Source: Chitinophagaceae bacterium (lineage in GTDB: Bacteria; Bacteroidota; Bacteroidia; Chitinophagales; Chitinophagaceae). From it: a stretch of DNA of 53,747 nucleotides. The notes under the pieces were generated by a model. It saw nothing but the letters and a program-made list of their open reading frames with translations. It searched no databases and was not told the origin of the DNA. Location: the NCBI GenBank assembly GCA_024643645.1, contig JAHEMN010000001.1:1-53747 (forward strand), given 5' to 3'. Shown here piece by piece: positions 18,598 to 27,813 of the stretch (position 1 is its first letter; every line of letters starts with the position of its first letter). The position numbers and the translations under genes were made by a program.

Positions 18598-19338
18598 ATG
18601 AAATATTTGATGCTGCTGATATCGATAATAACTGTAAACCTTATTCAAAGTTGTGGTAATAGTTCAAACAGTGATTTGATTTATAAGCCAGATCAGAATG
18701 AGTTAAAACAATTGGATTCTATTAACAATCTGCAAACTTCAGATCCTTTAATTCAAAATCCCAATAATTTATCAGCACCTGCAATAAATTCCTCTCAACC
18801 AATTCAGACAACTACAACAATTGAACCTGTTACCACTGGTACCGGTTTAAATCCCGAGCATGGCAAACCCGGGCATCGATGTGATATTGCTGTTGGGGCT
18901 CCTTTGAACAGCACGGTTCAACAACCTGCTGCCAATACTACTACAGCTATTAATCAAACATCACCACAAATTATTACTACGCAACCCGTAGCCGGCAAAC
19001 CAGTTGCTGCAGGAATGAATCCTGAACATGGTAAACCGGGGCATAGATGTGATATTGCTGTTGGGGCACCGCTAAATAGCCCGGTTCAACAACCTAATAC
19101 TGCTGTTACCAATACACCATCTATCAGTAGTACCAATTCACCACTTATTACACCCAAACTTCCTGCTGCCTCTGGTACTCCCTTTGCACCGGGTATGAAC
19201 CCTGAACATGGAAAGCCTGGTCATCGATGTGATATTGCAGTTGGGGCTCCTTTGGATAGTAAACCTGCTGAGGTGAAAACTGAACAAGCAAAAATTGAAG
19301 AAAAAGTAGTCACTCCAAAAAAAGACTCTTCGCAATAA
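18598..19338 (+). CDS. Lipoprotein with three tandem HGKPGHRCDIAVGAPL repeats
   Basis: The ATG at 18598 is chosen because it gives a lipoprotein signal ending in LIQSC (Cys19). An earlier in-frame ATG at 18529 would add 23 residues before it. The 246-residue product is Pro/Thr/Ser/Asn/Gln-rich and low complexity except for three near-identical 22-residue units at residues 84-105, 140-161 and 200-221, each reading (M/L)NPEHGKPGHRCDIAVGAPL(N/D)S. Each unit holds two His, one Cys and one Asp, which could bind a metal. The linkers differ in length and sequence. I recall single copies of a similar motif in uncharacterised Bacteroidota proteins, but know no function. It ends in a Lys/Glu-rich tail. 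Confidence 0.75.
   Translation: MKYLMLLISIITVNLIQSCGNSSNSDLIYKPDQNELKQLDSINNLQTSDPLIQNPNNLSAPAINSSQPIQTTTTIEPVTTGTGLNPEHGKPGHRCDIAVGAPLNSTVQQPAANTTTAINQTSPQIITTQPVAGKPVAAGMNPEHGKPGHRCDIAVGAPLNSPVQQPNTAVTNTPSISSTNSPLITPKLPAASGTPFAPGMNPEHGKPGHRCDIAVGAPLDSKPAEVKTEQAKIEEKVVTPKKDSSQ
18847..18912 (+). repeat. HGKPGHRCD repeat, copy 1
   Basis: A 66-base coding unit beginning LNPEHGKPG and ending in PLNS. It differs from the other copies mainly at third codon positions. Confidence 0.85.
19015..19080 (+). repeat. HGKPGHRCD repeat, copy 2
   Basis: A 66-base unit beginning MNPEHGKPG, preceded by AAG. It is 168 bases downstream of copy 1, and its protein sequence differs from copy 1 only in the first residue. 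Confidence 0.85.
19195..19260 (+). repeat. HGKPGHRCD repeat, copy 3
   Basis: A 66-base unit beginning MNPEHGKPG and ending in PLDS, preceded by APG. It is 180 bases downstream of copy 2. Confidence 0.85.
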
Positions 19339-19401
19339 TCAAATGCATAGATTTCCCTAACTGAATAAATGAATTTGCTTTTTATTTCAAAGTAAAAAAA
19401 T

Positions 19402-19911
19402 ATGCCCCGTCCTGATCTTAAAAATGTTCCCAATTGGTACCATAGATATATAAACGCTGTAAAAGAAAATGAGCTTTCCGAGGCATTAAAAAATCAAACA
19501 TCAGCTTTCAATAGTTTCATCCATACTATACCAGAGGAAAAAAGAGAATATAAATATGCAGAAGGGAAATGGACCATTAAAGAAATTCTTCAGCACATTA
19601 TCGATACTGAAAGGGTATTTGGCTACAGAGCACTTCGTTTTGCCAGAAAAGATCAAACTCCGCTACCAGGATTTGAAGAGAATGATTATGCTAAAAATGC
19701 TAATGTTGAAAATAGAAAATGGGAAGATCTGATCGAAGAATTCAGAGCCGTACGCAAGTCGACAGAATATCTGTTCAATTCTTTTAACGATGAACAACTC
19801 AAAGAAATAGGAATTGCAAGTGGCAATCCCGTTTCAGTTTTAGGAATCGGATTCATGATTCCCGGTCATACAATACACCATATAGCAATTATAAAAGAAA
19901 GATATTTATAG
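19402..19911 (+). CDS. DinB superfamily protein
   Basis: A 169-residue four-helix-bundle protein. It matches the DinB/YfiT-like fold: GKWTIKEILQHIIDTERVFGYRALRFAR holds the first metal-ligand His, and GHTIHHIAIIKERYL at the C-terminus holds the His pair. Relatives bind a divalent metal, and some act as thiol-dependent S-transferases. The specific reaction here is unknown. It is transcribed toward the iron-sulfur carrier gene, with a shared hairpin terminator between them. Confidence 0.85.
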   Translation: MPRPDLKNVPNWYHRYINAVKENELSEALKNQTSAFNSFIHTIPEEKREYKYAEGKWTIKEILQHIIDTERVFGYRALRFARKDQTPLPGFEENDYAKNANVENRKWEDLIEEFRAVRKSTEYLFNSFNDEQLKEIGIASGNPVSVLGIGFMIPGHTIHHIAIIKERYL

Positions 19912-19919
19912 TATAAAAA

Positions 19920-19940
19920 AAACGTTGCAAAGCAACGTTT
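19920..19940. terminator. Bidirectional terminator between DinB and Fe-S carrier genes
   Basis: AAACGTTGC / GCAACGTTT stem (19920-19928 and 19932-19940) with a three-base loop between two convergent genes. A run of A upstream gives the minus-strand transcript a long U tract. Confidence 0.82.
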
Positions 19941-19965
19941 ACTATTATTTCCGCAATTCAGGCTT

Positions 19966-20310
19966 TTAAACTGCAAAGCTGGTTCCACAACCACAGGTAG
20001 TACTTGCATTTGGATTCTTAAATGTAAAGCCTCTGTTATTTAACCCGTCCTGCCAATCTACAATCATCCCATACAAATACATTTCATGTGATTTATCCAT
20101 TATACAATCCACACCATCAATTTCAAAATGTTTATCATTATCTGTTGAATGATCGAATCCGAGTACATAGGTCATTCCCGAACAGCCGCCTCCCTTAACT
20201 CCTACCCTTAATAATTGAGTACTATCAAAATCTTCAGCAGTCATTAATTTCTTAATTTCTACAAGAGCCCCTTCAGTTAATGTAACGGGTGATTTTATCA
20301 TATTTTCCAT
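19966..20310 (-). CDS. A-type iron-sulfur cluster carrier (IscA/ErpA/SufA family)
   Basis: A 114-residue HesB-like protein with the three cluster-ligand cysteines: Cys43 in GGGCSGMTY and Cys106/Cys108 in the C-terminal CGCGTSF. It would carry an Fe-S cluster from a scaffold to target enzymes in the cytoplasm. Family length is normal. No other isc or suf genes are in the window, so which member it is cannot be decided. Met1 or Met4 could be the start. Confidence 0.92.
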   Translation of the reverse strand: MENMIKSPVTLTEGALVEIKKLMTAEDFDSTQLLRVGVKGGGCSGMTYVLGFDHSTDNDKHFEIDGVDCIMDKSHEMYLYGMIVDWQDGLNNRGFTFKNPNASTTCGCGTSFAV

Positions 20311-20429
20311 TCTGCAAAATTAATTATTATTTTTTCAATTACATATTTTACGGTTTCGAGGAAAGGAAAATTAACAAATGATCTTAATAACAGATAAAAG
20401 ATTTAAAAAGTAAACTATATCATTCAGCT

Positions 20430-20437
20430 TATTTTTG
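20430..20437 (+). promoter_or_regulatory. Candidate -7 box upstream of the membrane protein/mutase pair
   Basis: TATTTTTG, a full match to TAnnTTTG, lies 24 bases before the ATG at 20462. No TTTG is found at the standard distance; the nearest similar sequence is TTTA about 24 bases upstream. Confidence 0.4.
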
Positions 20438-20461
20438 TAATAATCATTCAAAATTAAATAA

Positions 20462-20962
20462 ATGGAAATCGCTTACATAAGTCTTATCGTTTCTATTGTA
20501 GCAATCGTTATAGCCCTATTTGCTGTTTTTAAAAAACCACCAATAATAAAAGAAGGTACTGCGCCAAAATATGAAAGCACTGGTCTCCGTTTACAGGCTT
20601 ATGAAAGACTGGTACTTTTAACTGAAAGAGTAGCCTTACCAAATCTGATCAGCAGATTGAATCAACCCGGGATCAGTGCTTATGAAATGAAAATGATCCT
20701 GACCGAAAATATCAAACATGAATTTGAATATAACAGTACACAACAGTTGTATGTTAGTCCGGTAAGTTGGGATTCGGTTAGAAATTTAAAAGAACAGAAT
20801 ATTATGATCATTAACCAGGTAGCAGCATCATTACCTCCTACTGCTTCTGCTGCTGAACTGAATAAAAAGATTCTGGAAGTAATGATGGCACAACCAAACG
20901 GAACTTTACATGAATTAGTTTTAGAAGCTTTGAACTTTGAGGCAAAAAAAATAATAAATTAA
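20462..20962 (+). CDS. Conserved single-pass membrane protein of unknown function
   Basis: A 166-residue protein with one N-terminal membrane segment (residues about 4-24: AYISLIVSIVAIVIALFAVF) followed by KKPP and a soluble, mostly helical domain, probably cytoplasmic by the positive-inside rule. The domain contains RLQAYERLVLLTERVALPNLI, which I recall from an uncharacterised Bacteroidota family, and no catalytic motif. It lies 23 bases upstream of the acyl-CoA mutase gene and is probably cotranscribed. A role linked to the mutase is only a guess from position. Confidence 0.7.
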   Translation: MEIAYISLIVSIVAIVIALFAVFKKPPIIKEGTAPKYESTGLRLQAYERLVLLTERVALPNLISRLNQPGISAYEMKMILTENIKHEFEYNSTQQLYVSPVSWDSVRNLKEQNIMIINQVAASLPPTASAAELNKKILEVMMAQPNGTLHELVLEALNFEAKKIIN

Positions 20963-20985
20963 GGCCTGTTAATTAAATTACTAGT

Positions 20986-22566
20986 ATGTCTGAAGAAAAT
21001 AAAAAAAATACTGATTCAGGACTTGAAATAAAACCCGTATACACTCAGAATGATAATTCAGCTTTTGAAAATACTATAAAAAGTGAGGATTACTTGCCGG
21101 GAAATTTCCCCTTTACAAGAGGTGTACAAAGCAGTATGTACCGGGGTAAACTTTGGACAATGCGGCAATATGCCGGATTCAGTACTGCTGAAGAAAGCAA
21201 TAAGCGATATCATTATTTATTATCTCAAGGTGTAAGCGGCTTAAGTGTTGCATTTGATCTGCCAACGCAAATAGGATATGACAGTGATCATGCATTAGCC
21301 GAAGGTGAAGTAGGAAAAGTTGGTGTTGCTATTGATAGTATAGAAGACATTCAAACACTTTTTGATGGAATAAAGTTGGACCAGGTTTCTACTTCAATGA
21401 CGATAAATGCTACCGGATTCATTCTGCTTGCCTTTTATGTTGCATTGGCAAAACAACAAGGTGCTGATCTCAAAAAAATATCAGGAACCATCCAGAATGA
21501 TATTTTAAAAGAATATGCTGCAAGAGGAACATATATCTATCCGCCAAAACCTTCCATGCGAATCATCACTGATATTTTTGAGTGGTGCAGTAAAGAAGTT
21601 CCGAAATGGAATACGATTTCTATTTCCGGTTATCACATAAGAGAGGCTGGCAGTACTGCTGTCCAGGAAATTGCATTTACACTGGCCAATGGAAAAGCAT
21701 ATGTAGAAGCGGCTCAAAAGAAAGGGCTGGATATTAATGTATTTGGCAAAAGACTCTCCTTCTTTTTTAATGCACATAACAATTTATTTGAAGAGGTTGC
21801 CAAATTCAGAGCGGCAAGGAAAATGTGGGCACAGATCATGAAAGATCTTGGTGCCACTGATCCGAAGGCTATGATGTTACGTTTTCATACACAAACCGGA
21901 GGCAGCACATTAACAGCACAACAACCATTAAATAATATCAGCAGAGTTACTATTCAATCACTGGCTGCAGTATTAGGGGGCACCCAATCCCTGCACACCA
22001 ATGGATATGATGAAGCATTAAGCCTGCCAACAGAAGAAGCAGCTAAAATTGCATTGCGTACACAACAAATCATTGCTTTTGAAAGTGGCGCCCCGGATAC
22101 AGCAGATCCGCTTGCAGGATCATTTTTTATTGAATCACTCACTAACGAAATTGAACAGGCTGCTTATAAATTGATTGGTAAAATTGATGCAATGGGTGGA
22201 AGTGTGTCTGCCATTGAACAAGGTTTTATTCAAGATGAAATAGCCAGAAGTGCTTATGAATATCAACGAAATATTGAAAGCGGCAATAAGATCATTGTTG
22301 GAGTAAATAAATTTCAATCAGAAGAAGAAACTACTATCCCTATTCTTAAAGTAGATGATAACATCAGAAATATTCAAACTGAAAAACTACAACAACTCAG
22401 AAAAAACCGTAATCATTCAAAATGCGACCAGGTTTTGCAGGAATTAAATGATAAAGCTAACAGCGGTGAAAATATAATGCCAACAGTTGTTGAAGCAGTT
22501 GAGAATAAATGTACACTTGGGGAAATTGCTGATACTTTGCGGGAAATATATGGCGAGTATAAATAA
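20986..22566 (+). CDS. Acyl-CoA mutase large subunit (methylmalonyl-CoA mutase family)
   Basis: A 526-residue TIM-barrel protein of the B12-dependent mutase family, with [67 protein letters not shown] and [10 protein letters not shown]. It covers the catalytic barrel only: the roughly 130-residue cobalamin-binding domain (DxHxxG) is absent, as in isobutyryl- and hydroxyisobutyryl-CoA mutase large subunits, so a separate small subunit is expected but not seen here. The two residues that contact the methylmalonyl carboxylate in true methylmalonyl-CoA mutase (Tyr in RGPY, Arg in the YxRxG segment) align with Gln (TRGVQSSMY) and Glu (AYVEAA). A substrate other than methylmalonyl-CoA is therefore likely. 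Confidence 0.88.
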   Translation: MSEENKKNTDSGLEIKPVYTQNDNSAFENTIKSEDYLPGNFPFTRGVQSSMYRGKLWTMRQYAGFSTAEESNKRYHYLLSQGVSGLSVAFDLPTQIGYDSDHALAEGEVGKVGVAIDSIEDIQTLFDGIKLDQVSTSMTINATGFILLAFYVALAKQQGADLKKISGTIQNDILKEYAARGTYIYPPKPSMRIITDIFEWCSKEVPKWNTISISGYHIREAGSTAVQEIAFTLANGKAYVEAAQKKGLDINVFGKRLSFFFNAHNNLFEEVAKFRAARKMWAQIMKDLGATDPKAMMLRFHTQTGGSTLTAQQPLNNISRVTIQSLAAVLGGTQSLHTNGYDEALSLPTEEAAKIALRTQQIIAFESGAPDTADPLAGSFFIESLTNEIEQAAYKLIGKIDAMGGSVSAIEQGFIQDEIARSAYEYQRNIESGNKIIVGVNKFQSEEETTIPILKVDDNIRNIQTEKLQQLRKNRNHSKCDQVLQELNDKANSGENIMPTVVEAVENKCTLGEIADTLREIYGEYK

Positions 22567-22634
22567 ACGATGATCTATTCTGACCACATTCATGCCATTT
22601 TAATTGCTTAAATTCATATTAAAATTCTCTTATT

Positions 22635-24197
22635 ATGAAATCTTGTCAATTAAAAAGAATTGTAACTAACTCTTTTATTCTTTTACTATCAATTACATTT
22701 TCAATTGAAGGGGTCTCTCAATCGCCTTCATTTATCACAGATAGTCTTGATAGTTATATAGAACGGGGAATGAAGCAATGGCAGATACCCGGATTAGCGA
22801 TAGCTATTGTAAAAGATGGAAAAGTTGTTGTAAGAAAAGGATATGGAGTAAGAGAATTAGGTAAAGAGGATAAAATAGATGAGAATACATTATTTATCAT
22901 TGCCTCGAATTCAAAACTTTTTACAGGCACTTCAATTGCTAAACTTGATTATGAAAAGAAATTATCACTCAATGATAAAGTAACACAATACATACCCTGG
23001 TTTCAATTGTATGACAGCACTTCAACTAAATTGGCCAATGTAAGAGATATGCTTTGCCATCGTTTAGGCACAAAAACATTTCAGGGTGACTTTACATTTT
23101 GGGATTCTAATCTTGAAAAAGATTCGATCATCTGGAAAATGCGATACCTGAAACCACCGCTGGAATTTCGACAGGATTTCGGATACTGTAACTCAGGCTT
23201 TTTGGTTGCAGGACAAATTCTTGAAAAAGTAACCGGACTAACCTGGGAAAAATATGTGGAAGAAAATATTCTGCGACCATTAGCGATGAATAATACATAT
23301 ATGAATACAGCAGGTCTTTCTAATCGTAACAATGTTGCCTATCCACATAATAATTCATATAGCTCAATTACAAAAATTCCTTTTGACAATGTAGATAATC
23401 TTGGACCGGCAACAAGTATGGTCAGTAATGTAAAGGACTTAACAAACTGGTTGTTTTTACAATTAGATAGTGGCAAATTCAACGGAACTGAAATACTACC
23501 ATGGCCTGTTCTGCAAAAAACGAGAGATATTAATATTCTGACAGGCAGTCGAAAATCAACAGTCTATCCTTCTCATTTCCGTGGCTATGGCTTAGGTGTT
23601 TTTTCAACCGATTATAATGGAAAGCAGGTTTACTGGCATACGGGTGGTGCATTCGGACATGTAACGAATGTGTGCTTTATTCCTGAAGAGAATATTGGCA
23701 TTACAATTCTCACTAATAATGATAACCAAAGTTTCTTTGAAGCCTTAAGGTTTCAGATAATGGATGCATACCTGGATGTACCCTATACTGACAGAAGCAA
23801 ATTTCAATGGGGGTATTTTATTCAGAATAAAAAACAGACAGACAATGAATTGGCCGCCATGAAAAAAAGGGTTGATGCAAATAATTCTCCGGGATTAAAA
23901 CTTGCTGACTATACTGGTGATTATTATAATACTGTCTATGGTAAAATAAAAATCTCGAAAAGTGACAACATGCTAATATGCCGTTTTCAACATCATCCTG
24001 ATCTGATTGGTTATATGCAATACATGGATAACAATGAATTCCAGGTTACTTTTTCAAATATTGGCTATGGTATTTATCCTGCAAAATTTTATATCACAGA
24101 AGGAAAAGCAAATGCAGTTGAGATCAAATCAAACGAATTTGTAGAAAGTGATGCCTATCTTTTTGCCAAAGATCCGGAAGGTTTGATGATCAGGTAA
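22635..24197 (+). CDS. Exported class C beta-lactamase-like serine hydrolase with C-terminal DUF3471-like domain
   Basis: A 520-residue protein with a signal peptide (to about SIEGVSQ) and the serine beta-lactamase fold. The catalytic SxxK motif is Ser91-Asn-Ser-Lys94; the YxN motif is in FGYCNSGF; the HTG motif is in YWHTGGAFGH. Relatives are penicillin-binding, esterase or D-amino peptidase enzymes; a true beta-lactamase is not implied. Residues about 410-515 form a beta-rich domain (LADYTGDYYNTVYGKIKI) like DUF3471, often fused to such hydrolases in Bacteroidota. It likely works in the periplasm. Gap to the mutase gene is 68 bases, so coupling is uncertain. Confidence 0.88.
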   Translation: MKSCQLKRIVTNSFILLLSITFSIEGVSQSPSFITDSLDSYIERGMKQWQIPGLAIAIVKDGKVVVRKGYGVRELGKEDKIDENTLFIIASNSKLFTGTSIAKLDYEKKLSLNDKVTQYIPWFQLYDSTSTKLANVRDMLCHRLGTKTFQGDFTFWDSNLEKDSIIWKMRYLKPPLEFRQDFGYCNSGFLVAGQILEKVTGLTWEKYVEENILRPLAMNNTYMNTAGLSNRNNVAYPHNNSYSSITKIPFDNVDNLGPATSMVSNVKDLTNWLFLQLDSGKFNGTEILPWPVLQKTRDINILTGSRKSTVYPSHFRGYGLGVFSTDYNGKQVYWHTGGAFGHVTNVCFIPEENIGITILTNNDNQSFFEALRFQIMDAYLDVPYTDRSKFQWGYFIQNKKQTDNELAAMKKRVDANNSPGLKLADYTGDYYNTVYGKIKISKSDNMLICRFQHHPDLIGYMQYMDNNEFQVTFSNIGYGIYPAKFYITEGKANAVEIKSNEFVESDAYLFAKDPEGLMIR

Positions 24198-24207
24198 AAT
24201 CATTAAA

Positions 24208-24236
24208 AAAGCCATCCTGATCATTGGGATGGCTTT
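24208..24236. terminator. Bidirectional terminator between serine hydrolase and glnS
   Basis: AAAGCCATCC / GGATGGCTTT stem (24208-24217 and 24227-24236), nine-base loop, with T runs on both sides of a convergent gene pair. Confidence 0.85.
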
Positions 24237-24258
24237 AATTTTTATATAATAATGCTAA

Positions 24259-25929
24259 TTACTTTTTCTGATCTTTTACCCAACTGTCTTTCAATGTAAC
24301 GGTCCGGTTAAAAACAAGCTTATCCCCTGTTGAATCTTTATCAAGACAATAATATCCTTTACGTATAAATTGAAACCGATCAGCTAGTATTGCTGCTTTT
24401 AAAGAAGGCTCTGCGAAACCTTTTACAATTTTTAAAGAATCAGGATTTATATACTCTTTAAAATCTCCATCTTCATCAGACGGATCTTCAACTTTAAAAA
24501 GCCGGTCATATTCTCTTACTTCCAGTTCAATGGCATCTGCTGCATTGACCCAATGTAGAGTTCCTTTTACTTTAATATCAGATGTATCTGCCCCACTTTT
24601 ACTTTCAGGTATATAACTGCAATGCAATTCAGTAATATTTCCTTCTGCATCCTTCACTACTTCATCACATTTGATAATGTAAGCTGATTTCAATCTAACC
24701 ATTTGCCCGGGTGCCAACCTGAAATATTTTTTGGGAGCCACTTCCATAAAGTCATTTCTCTCAATATAAATTTCTTTACTAAATGTAAGATCTCTTATTC
24801 CGCCATTTTCATCCTCAGGATTATTCTCACTTTGTAATGTTTCACCAACACCGGTATAATTTGTGATAATTACTTTCACCGGATCAAACACCACCATCCT
24901 TCTCAATGCTATTTTATTAAGGTGTTCCCTCAGGCAAAACTCCAATAATCCCACATCAACCAGGTTCTCTCTTTTTGCTACCCCTATCCTGTCACAAAAG
25001 TCACGGATACTATCCGGTGTATATCCCCTTCTTCTTAATCCGCTGATCGTAGGCATTCTGGGATCGTCCCACCCTGTTACATGTTTCTCTGTAACAAGTT
25101 GTAATAATTTACGTTTACTGGTAACTGTGTAGTTGATATTTCTTCTGGCAAACTCATATTGATGTGAAGGGAATATCTCAAGATGCTCGATCAACCAGTC
25201 GTATAATTCTCTGTGCGGAACAAACTCAAGCGTACAAATAGAATGAGTAACTTTTTCAATAGAATCGCTTTGTCCATGTGCAAAATCATACATTGGGTAA
25301 ATACACCACTTATCACCGGTACGATGATGATGTGCATGTTTTATTCTGTATAGGATCGGATCTCTCATCAGCATATTGATATGCGCCATATCAATTTTTG
25401 CTCTTAATATTCTGCTGCCATCGGGGAATTCACCCTCTTTCATCCGCACAAACAGCTCTCTGTTCTCTTCAATGCTCCTGGTTCTGTATTTACTGTCCTT
25501 TCCAGGTTCTGTCGGGCTACCTTTTAACGAGGCCATTTCTTCTGCAGTGCTATCATCAACATAAGCAAGTCCCTTTTCAATCAGCATTAATGCAAATGCA
25601 TAAAGTTGATCAAAATAATCACTGGCAAAATGTTCATTCTTCCATTCAAATCCTAACCAATGAACATCTTCCTTTATACTGTCAACATATTCCGTTTCTT
25701 CTGTTACCGGATTAGTATCATCAAAACGAAGATTGGTATAACCAGGATATTTCTGTGTAAGCCCAAAATTCAGACATATAGCAGATGCATGGCCGATATG
25801 GAGATAACCATTCGGCTCTGGTGGAAATCGGGTAACTATAGATTTATATTTCCCTGACTTGAGATCCTCTTCAATAATTTCTTCCAGGAAATTAAGACTA
25901 CGTTCTTCTTTTTTTATTTCGTCCGGCAT
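24259..25929 (-). CDS. glnS: Glutaminyl-tRNA synthetase
   Basis: A class Ic synthetase that charges tRNA-Gln. The ATG at 25929 gives 556 residues and the familiar N-terminus leading to [18 protein letters not shown] (HIGH at 44-47). The frame runs 72 bases further upstream, but those 24 residues look unlike the family. [11 protein letters not shown] is the KMSKS-equivalent loop, and [16 protein letters not shown] and [12 protein letters not shown] are GlnRS-type blocks, followed by the two-barrel anticodon domain ([29 protein letters not shown]). It lies downstream of the AmpG-like permease gene on the same strand. Confidence 0.95.
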   Translation of the reverse strand: MPDEIKKEERSLNFLEEIIEEDLKSGKYKSIVTRFPPEPNGYLHIGHASAICLNFGLTQKYPGYTNLRFDDTNPVTEETEYVDSIKEDVHWLGFEWKNEHFASDYFDQLYAFALMLIEKGLAYVDDSTAEEMASLKGSPTEPGKDSKYRTRSIEENRELFVRMKEGEFPDGSRILRAKIDMAHINMLMRDPILYRIKHAHHHRTGDKWCIYPMYDFAHGQSDSIEKVTHSICTLEFVPHRELYDWLIEHLEIFPSHQYEFARRNINYTVTSKRKLLQLVTEKHVTGWDDPRMPTISGLRRRGYTPDSIRDFCDRIGVAKRENLVDVGLLEFCLREHLNKIALRRMVVFDPVKVIITNYTGVGETLQSENNPEDENGGIRDLTFSKEIYIERNDFMEVAPKKYFRLAPGQMVRLKSAYIIKCDEVVKDAEGNITELHCSYIPESKSGADTSDIKVKGTLHWVNAADAIELEVREYDRLFKVEDPSDEDGDFKEYINPDSLKIVKGFAEPSLKAAILADRFQFIRKGYYCLDKDSTGDKLVFNRTVTLKDSWVKDQKK

Positions 25930-26003
25930 AGCCTGCAAAGTTAAGGAAATGAGAGACTTGAAGATGAAGCGTTCATTACAGAAAAGGGATCGTTTACACA
26001 AAT

Positions 26004-27215
26004 TCAGTGCACTTCCTTCTTAATAAATCTTAATACAATGAGACTAATTAAAGACACCAAACCAAAAATCAAAAAGGCTTCCGAATAATCCCATAGCCCG
26101 GTAATTTTTCCAGCTAACCAGATCGTCCATGCTTCACAACCGTTTGTAGCAGCCATATAGGTACTGAATTGTGTAGCCCCTATTTTTGGGTTGGTCTGGT
26201 CCATAAATAATGCATAAGATGATGCTGTAAACATTCCGACAAATAAATACATTCCTGAAAACCCTAAATAGTAAAAAAAGGGTGCATTAATGTTTCCTGA
26301 AAGTCGCATCACTCCTAACAGTATAACAAAGAAAACAAACCCGATCAAAAAACGACCGACAGATTTTTTGCGATTCCGGTGATCAGATAGCCAACCACCC
26401 ATTAATCCGCCAAATAGCATTAATGCAACAACAGGAATAAAAAAGAAAAATCCTATTTGTTCTTTTGAAATATCAAGATCCTTTAAAAATGGACCGGCTA
26501 AACCACCAGCTACCTCGAAGGCTGCTGCACTGGTCATGGCAAATAAAATAACAAGCCATGTGTTTTTACTACTGAAGCTCAATGAAAGATTATTCATTAA
26601 GTTTTTGAAACGGTCTACCGGAGTTTTGACAAAAGCAGGTTCTCTCACAAATAACAATATTGTCAATGTGAGACAAATACTACCAATCATTAAAAGCATA
26701 ACAAATTGTAAACCGATAGCTTGTACCATCATTAATGCTCCACCTCCAAATACACTTCTGCCTGTTAACATACCCGCTTGCATGTAACCATTTAAAATGC
26801 CTCGTTCTTCTTTTACTACTGTGTTTATCACCATTGCATCAATAGAAACATCTTGAGTAGCTGCAGCCATTGAATGTATAAAAAGACAAACTATCCAAAC
26901 AGACAGATGTGTAACCGGTGAAATAAAAACCAGGGGGATAAATGAAGCAGCCATTATTAACTGCGAAAAAAATATCCATGTTTTAAAACCAAACCGCTGG
27001 TTTCTGAACATATCAACTAACGGAGCCCAAATGAATTTAAAGACCCATGGAAGTACAAGCAAGGCTGTAATAGAAGTGATACTCTCAATATCAATTTGCT
27101 TATCCCGAAGAATTGTCGGTAATGCCCACCAGATAAAACCTATTGGTGCTCCTTCGCTCAGATAAAGAGCAAATACGAGAAAGGCTCTTCCCTTTTTATG
27201 TTGTAGTAAATTCAA
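26004..27215 (-). CDS. AmpG-like major facilitator superfamily permease
   Basis: A 403-residue protein with about 12 membrane segments. [18 protein letters not shown] in the first helices and [14 protein letters not shown], the A-motif-like region, match the PAT/AmpG branch of the MFS, which carries anhydro-muropeptides or acetyl-CoA. [12 protein letters not shown] near residue 116 is a further AmpG-type block. It would import a cell-wall turnover product or similar compound across the inner membrane. The stop is 74 bases before the glnS start; cotranscription with glnS is plausible as no terminator intervenes. Confidence 0.83.
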   Translation of the reverse strand: MNLLQHKKGRAFLVFALYLSEGAPIGFIWWALPTILRDKQIDIESITSITALLVLPWVFKFIWAPLVDMFRNQRFGFKTWIFFSQLIMAASFIPLVFISPVTHLSVWIVCLFIHSMAAATQDVSIDAMVINTVVKEERGILNGYMQAGMLTGRSVFGGGALMMVQAIGLQFVMLLMIGSICLTLTILLFVREPAFVKTPVDRFKNLMNNLSLSFSSKNTWLVILFAMTSAAAFEVAGGLAGPFLKDLDISKEQIGFFFFIPVVALMLFGGLMGGWLSDHRNRKKSVGRFLIGFVFFVILLGVMRLSGNINAPFFYYLGFSGMYLFVGMFTASSYALFMDQTNPKIGATQFSTYMAATNGCEAWTIWLAGKITGLWDYSEAFLIFGLVSLISLIVLRFIKKEVH

Positions 27216-27315
27216 TAAATAAACGGCTTAAGAAAAACGAATCGTTTGGATTTGTTACAGGAATTTATTTCAATATTTAAAGTTACAATCTATTCATTGC
27301 TGTGGTGAAATAAAA

Positions 27316-27350
27316 AATGCCGGCCCTTCCTTGTTGGAATGACCGGCATT
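27316..27350 (-). terminator. Terminator of the 63-residue orphan gene
   Basis: AATGCCGG / CCGGCATT stem (27316-27323 and 27343-27350) with an inner TTCC/GGAA helix. On the minus strand it is followed by TTTTTTATTT, the form expected of an intrinsic terminator. Confidence 0.88.
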
Positions 27351-27381
27351 GTGATAACTTGGAAAGTAAAGTTTTATACTA

Positions 27382-27573
27382 TTACCCTCTGAAGCGGCTT
27401 TGAGCAGTTTTTGCATTTCTGCGCATATTCCACAGATCAACAATTGTGAAACTACTTTGCTTTACTTCATGCAGATGAATGTCTGTTGCCAATGTTTCTC
27501 TTACTTCCCTCACCAGATTTTTTAATACTTCTGGTTCCATCTGTACAATAGATGGTCTCTCATCAATTTTCAT
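27382..27573 (-). CDS. Small protein of unknown function (63 residues)
   Basis: I do not recognise a named family. The protein is soluble, with an acidic and helical N-terminal half (EPEVLKNLVREVRETLAT) and a basic tail (MRRNAKTAQSRFRG), joined by FTIVDLWNMRR. I have an impression that D-L-W-N-x-x-R short proteins recur in Bacteroidota, but cannot verify it. That it is a real gene is supported by a consensus promoter at 27691-27721, a strong terminator at 27316-27350 and no competing frame. The leader is about 110 bases long, unusual beside the short leaders elsewhere in the window. The basic tail might contact nucleic acid; this is speculation. Confidence 0.75.
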   Translation of the reverse strand: MKIDERPSIVQMEPEVLKNLVREVRETLATDIHLHEVKQSSFTIVDLWNMRRNAKTAQSRFRG

Positions 27574-27607
27574 GATATTATGGTTTAAAAATTTACGATT
27601 TTATGAT

Positions 27608-27680
27608 CCGGGCAATAATCAAAATCGTTAGAAGATTTGCTGAATATTTATTATCAGCGGCAAGCTGGGTTATTGTTCGG
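27608..27680 (-). promoter_or_regulatory. Possible structured 5' leader of the 63-residue gene
   Basis: Within the predicted leader, CCGGGCAATAA (27608-27618) and TTATTGTTCGG (27670-27680) are complementary except for two A-C mismatches in the transcribed strand. They would close a domain containing a GCTGA/TCAGC hairpin (27639-27643 with 27654-27658). No known riboswitch is recognised. Confidence 0.3.
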
Positions 27681-27690
27681 ATTTGCGCTG

Positions 27691-27721
27691 CAAAGATACG
27701 TCTATTCCTGCCTGTTGCAAA
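27691..27721 (-). promoter_or_regulatory. Consensus Bacteroidota promoter of the 63-residue gene
   Basis: On the minus strand TTTG (27718-27721) is followed after exactly 19 bases by TATCTTTG (27691-27698). This matches both the -33 and -7 elements of the Bacteroidota primary sigma factor consensus, with standard spacing. Transcription would begin near 27684, about 110 bases before the start codon. Confidence 0.78.
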
Positions 27722-27813
27722 GTAAATCATATATTAAGTTGCAAATAAAAATATAAAATTCTGACCTCCCTATTCTTTTGTCTAACAAATAGGTCATAAC
27801 TGTAATGAGAAGT

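Noticed and set aside
18847-19260. CRISPR-like array
   Set aside because: The three repeats are 66 bases, in frame, 168-180 bases apart and protein-coding, with changes mainly at third codon positions.
24259-26001. Long N-terminal extension of GlnRS
   Set aside because: The 24 extra codons lie in the gap after the permease gene and do not resemble the family; ATG 25929 gives the normal N-terminus.
27763-27795. Hairpin downstream of the DUF6941 gene as a terminator
   Set aside because: The GACCT/AGGTC and CCTATT/AATAGG pairings compete, the stem is short and no T run follows.
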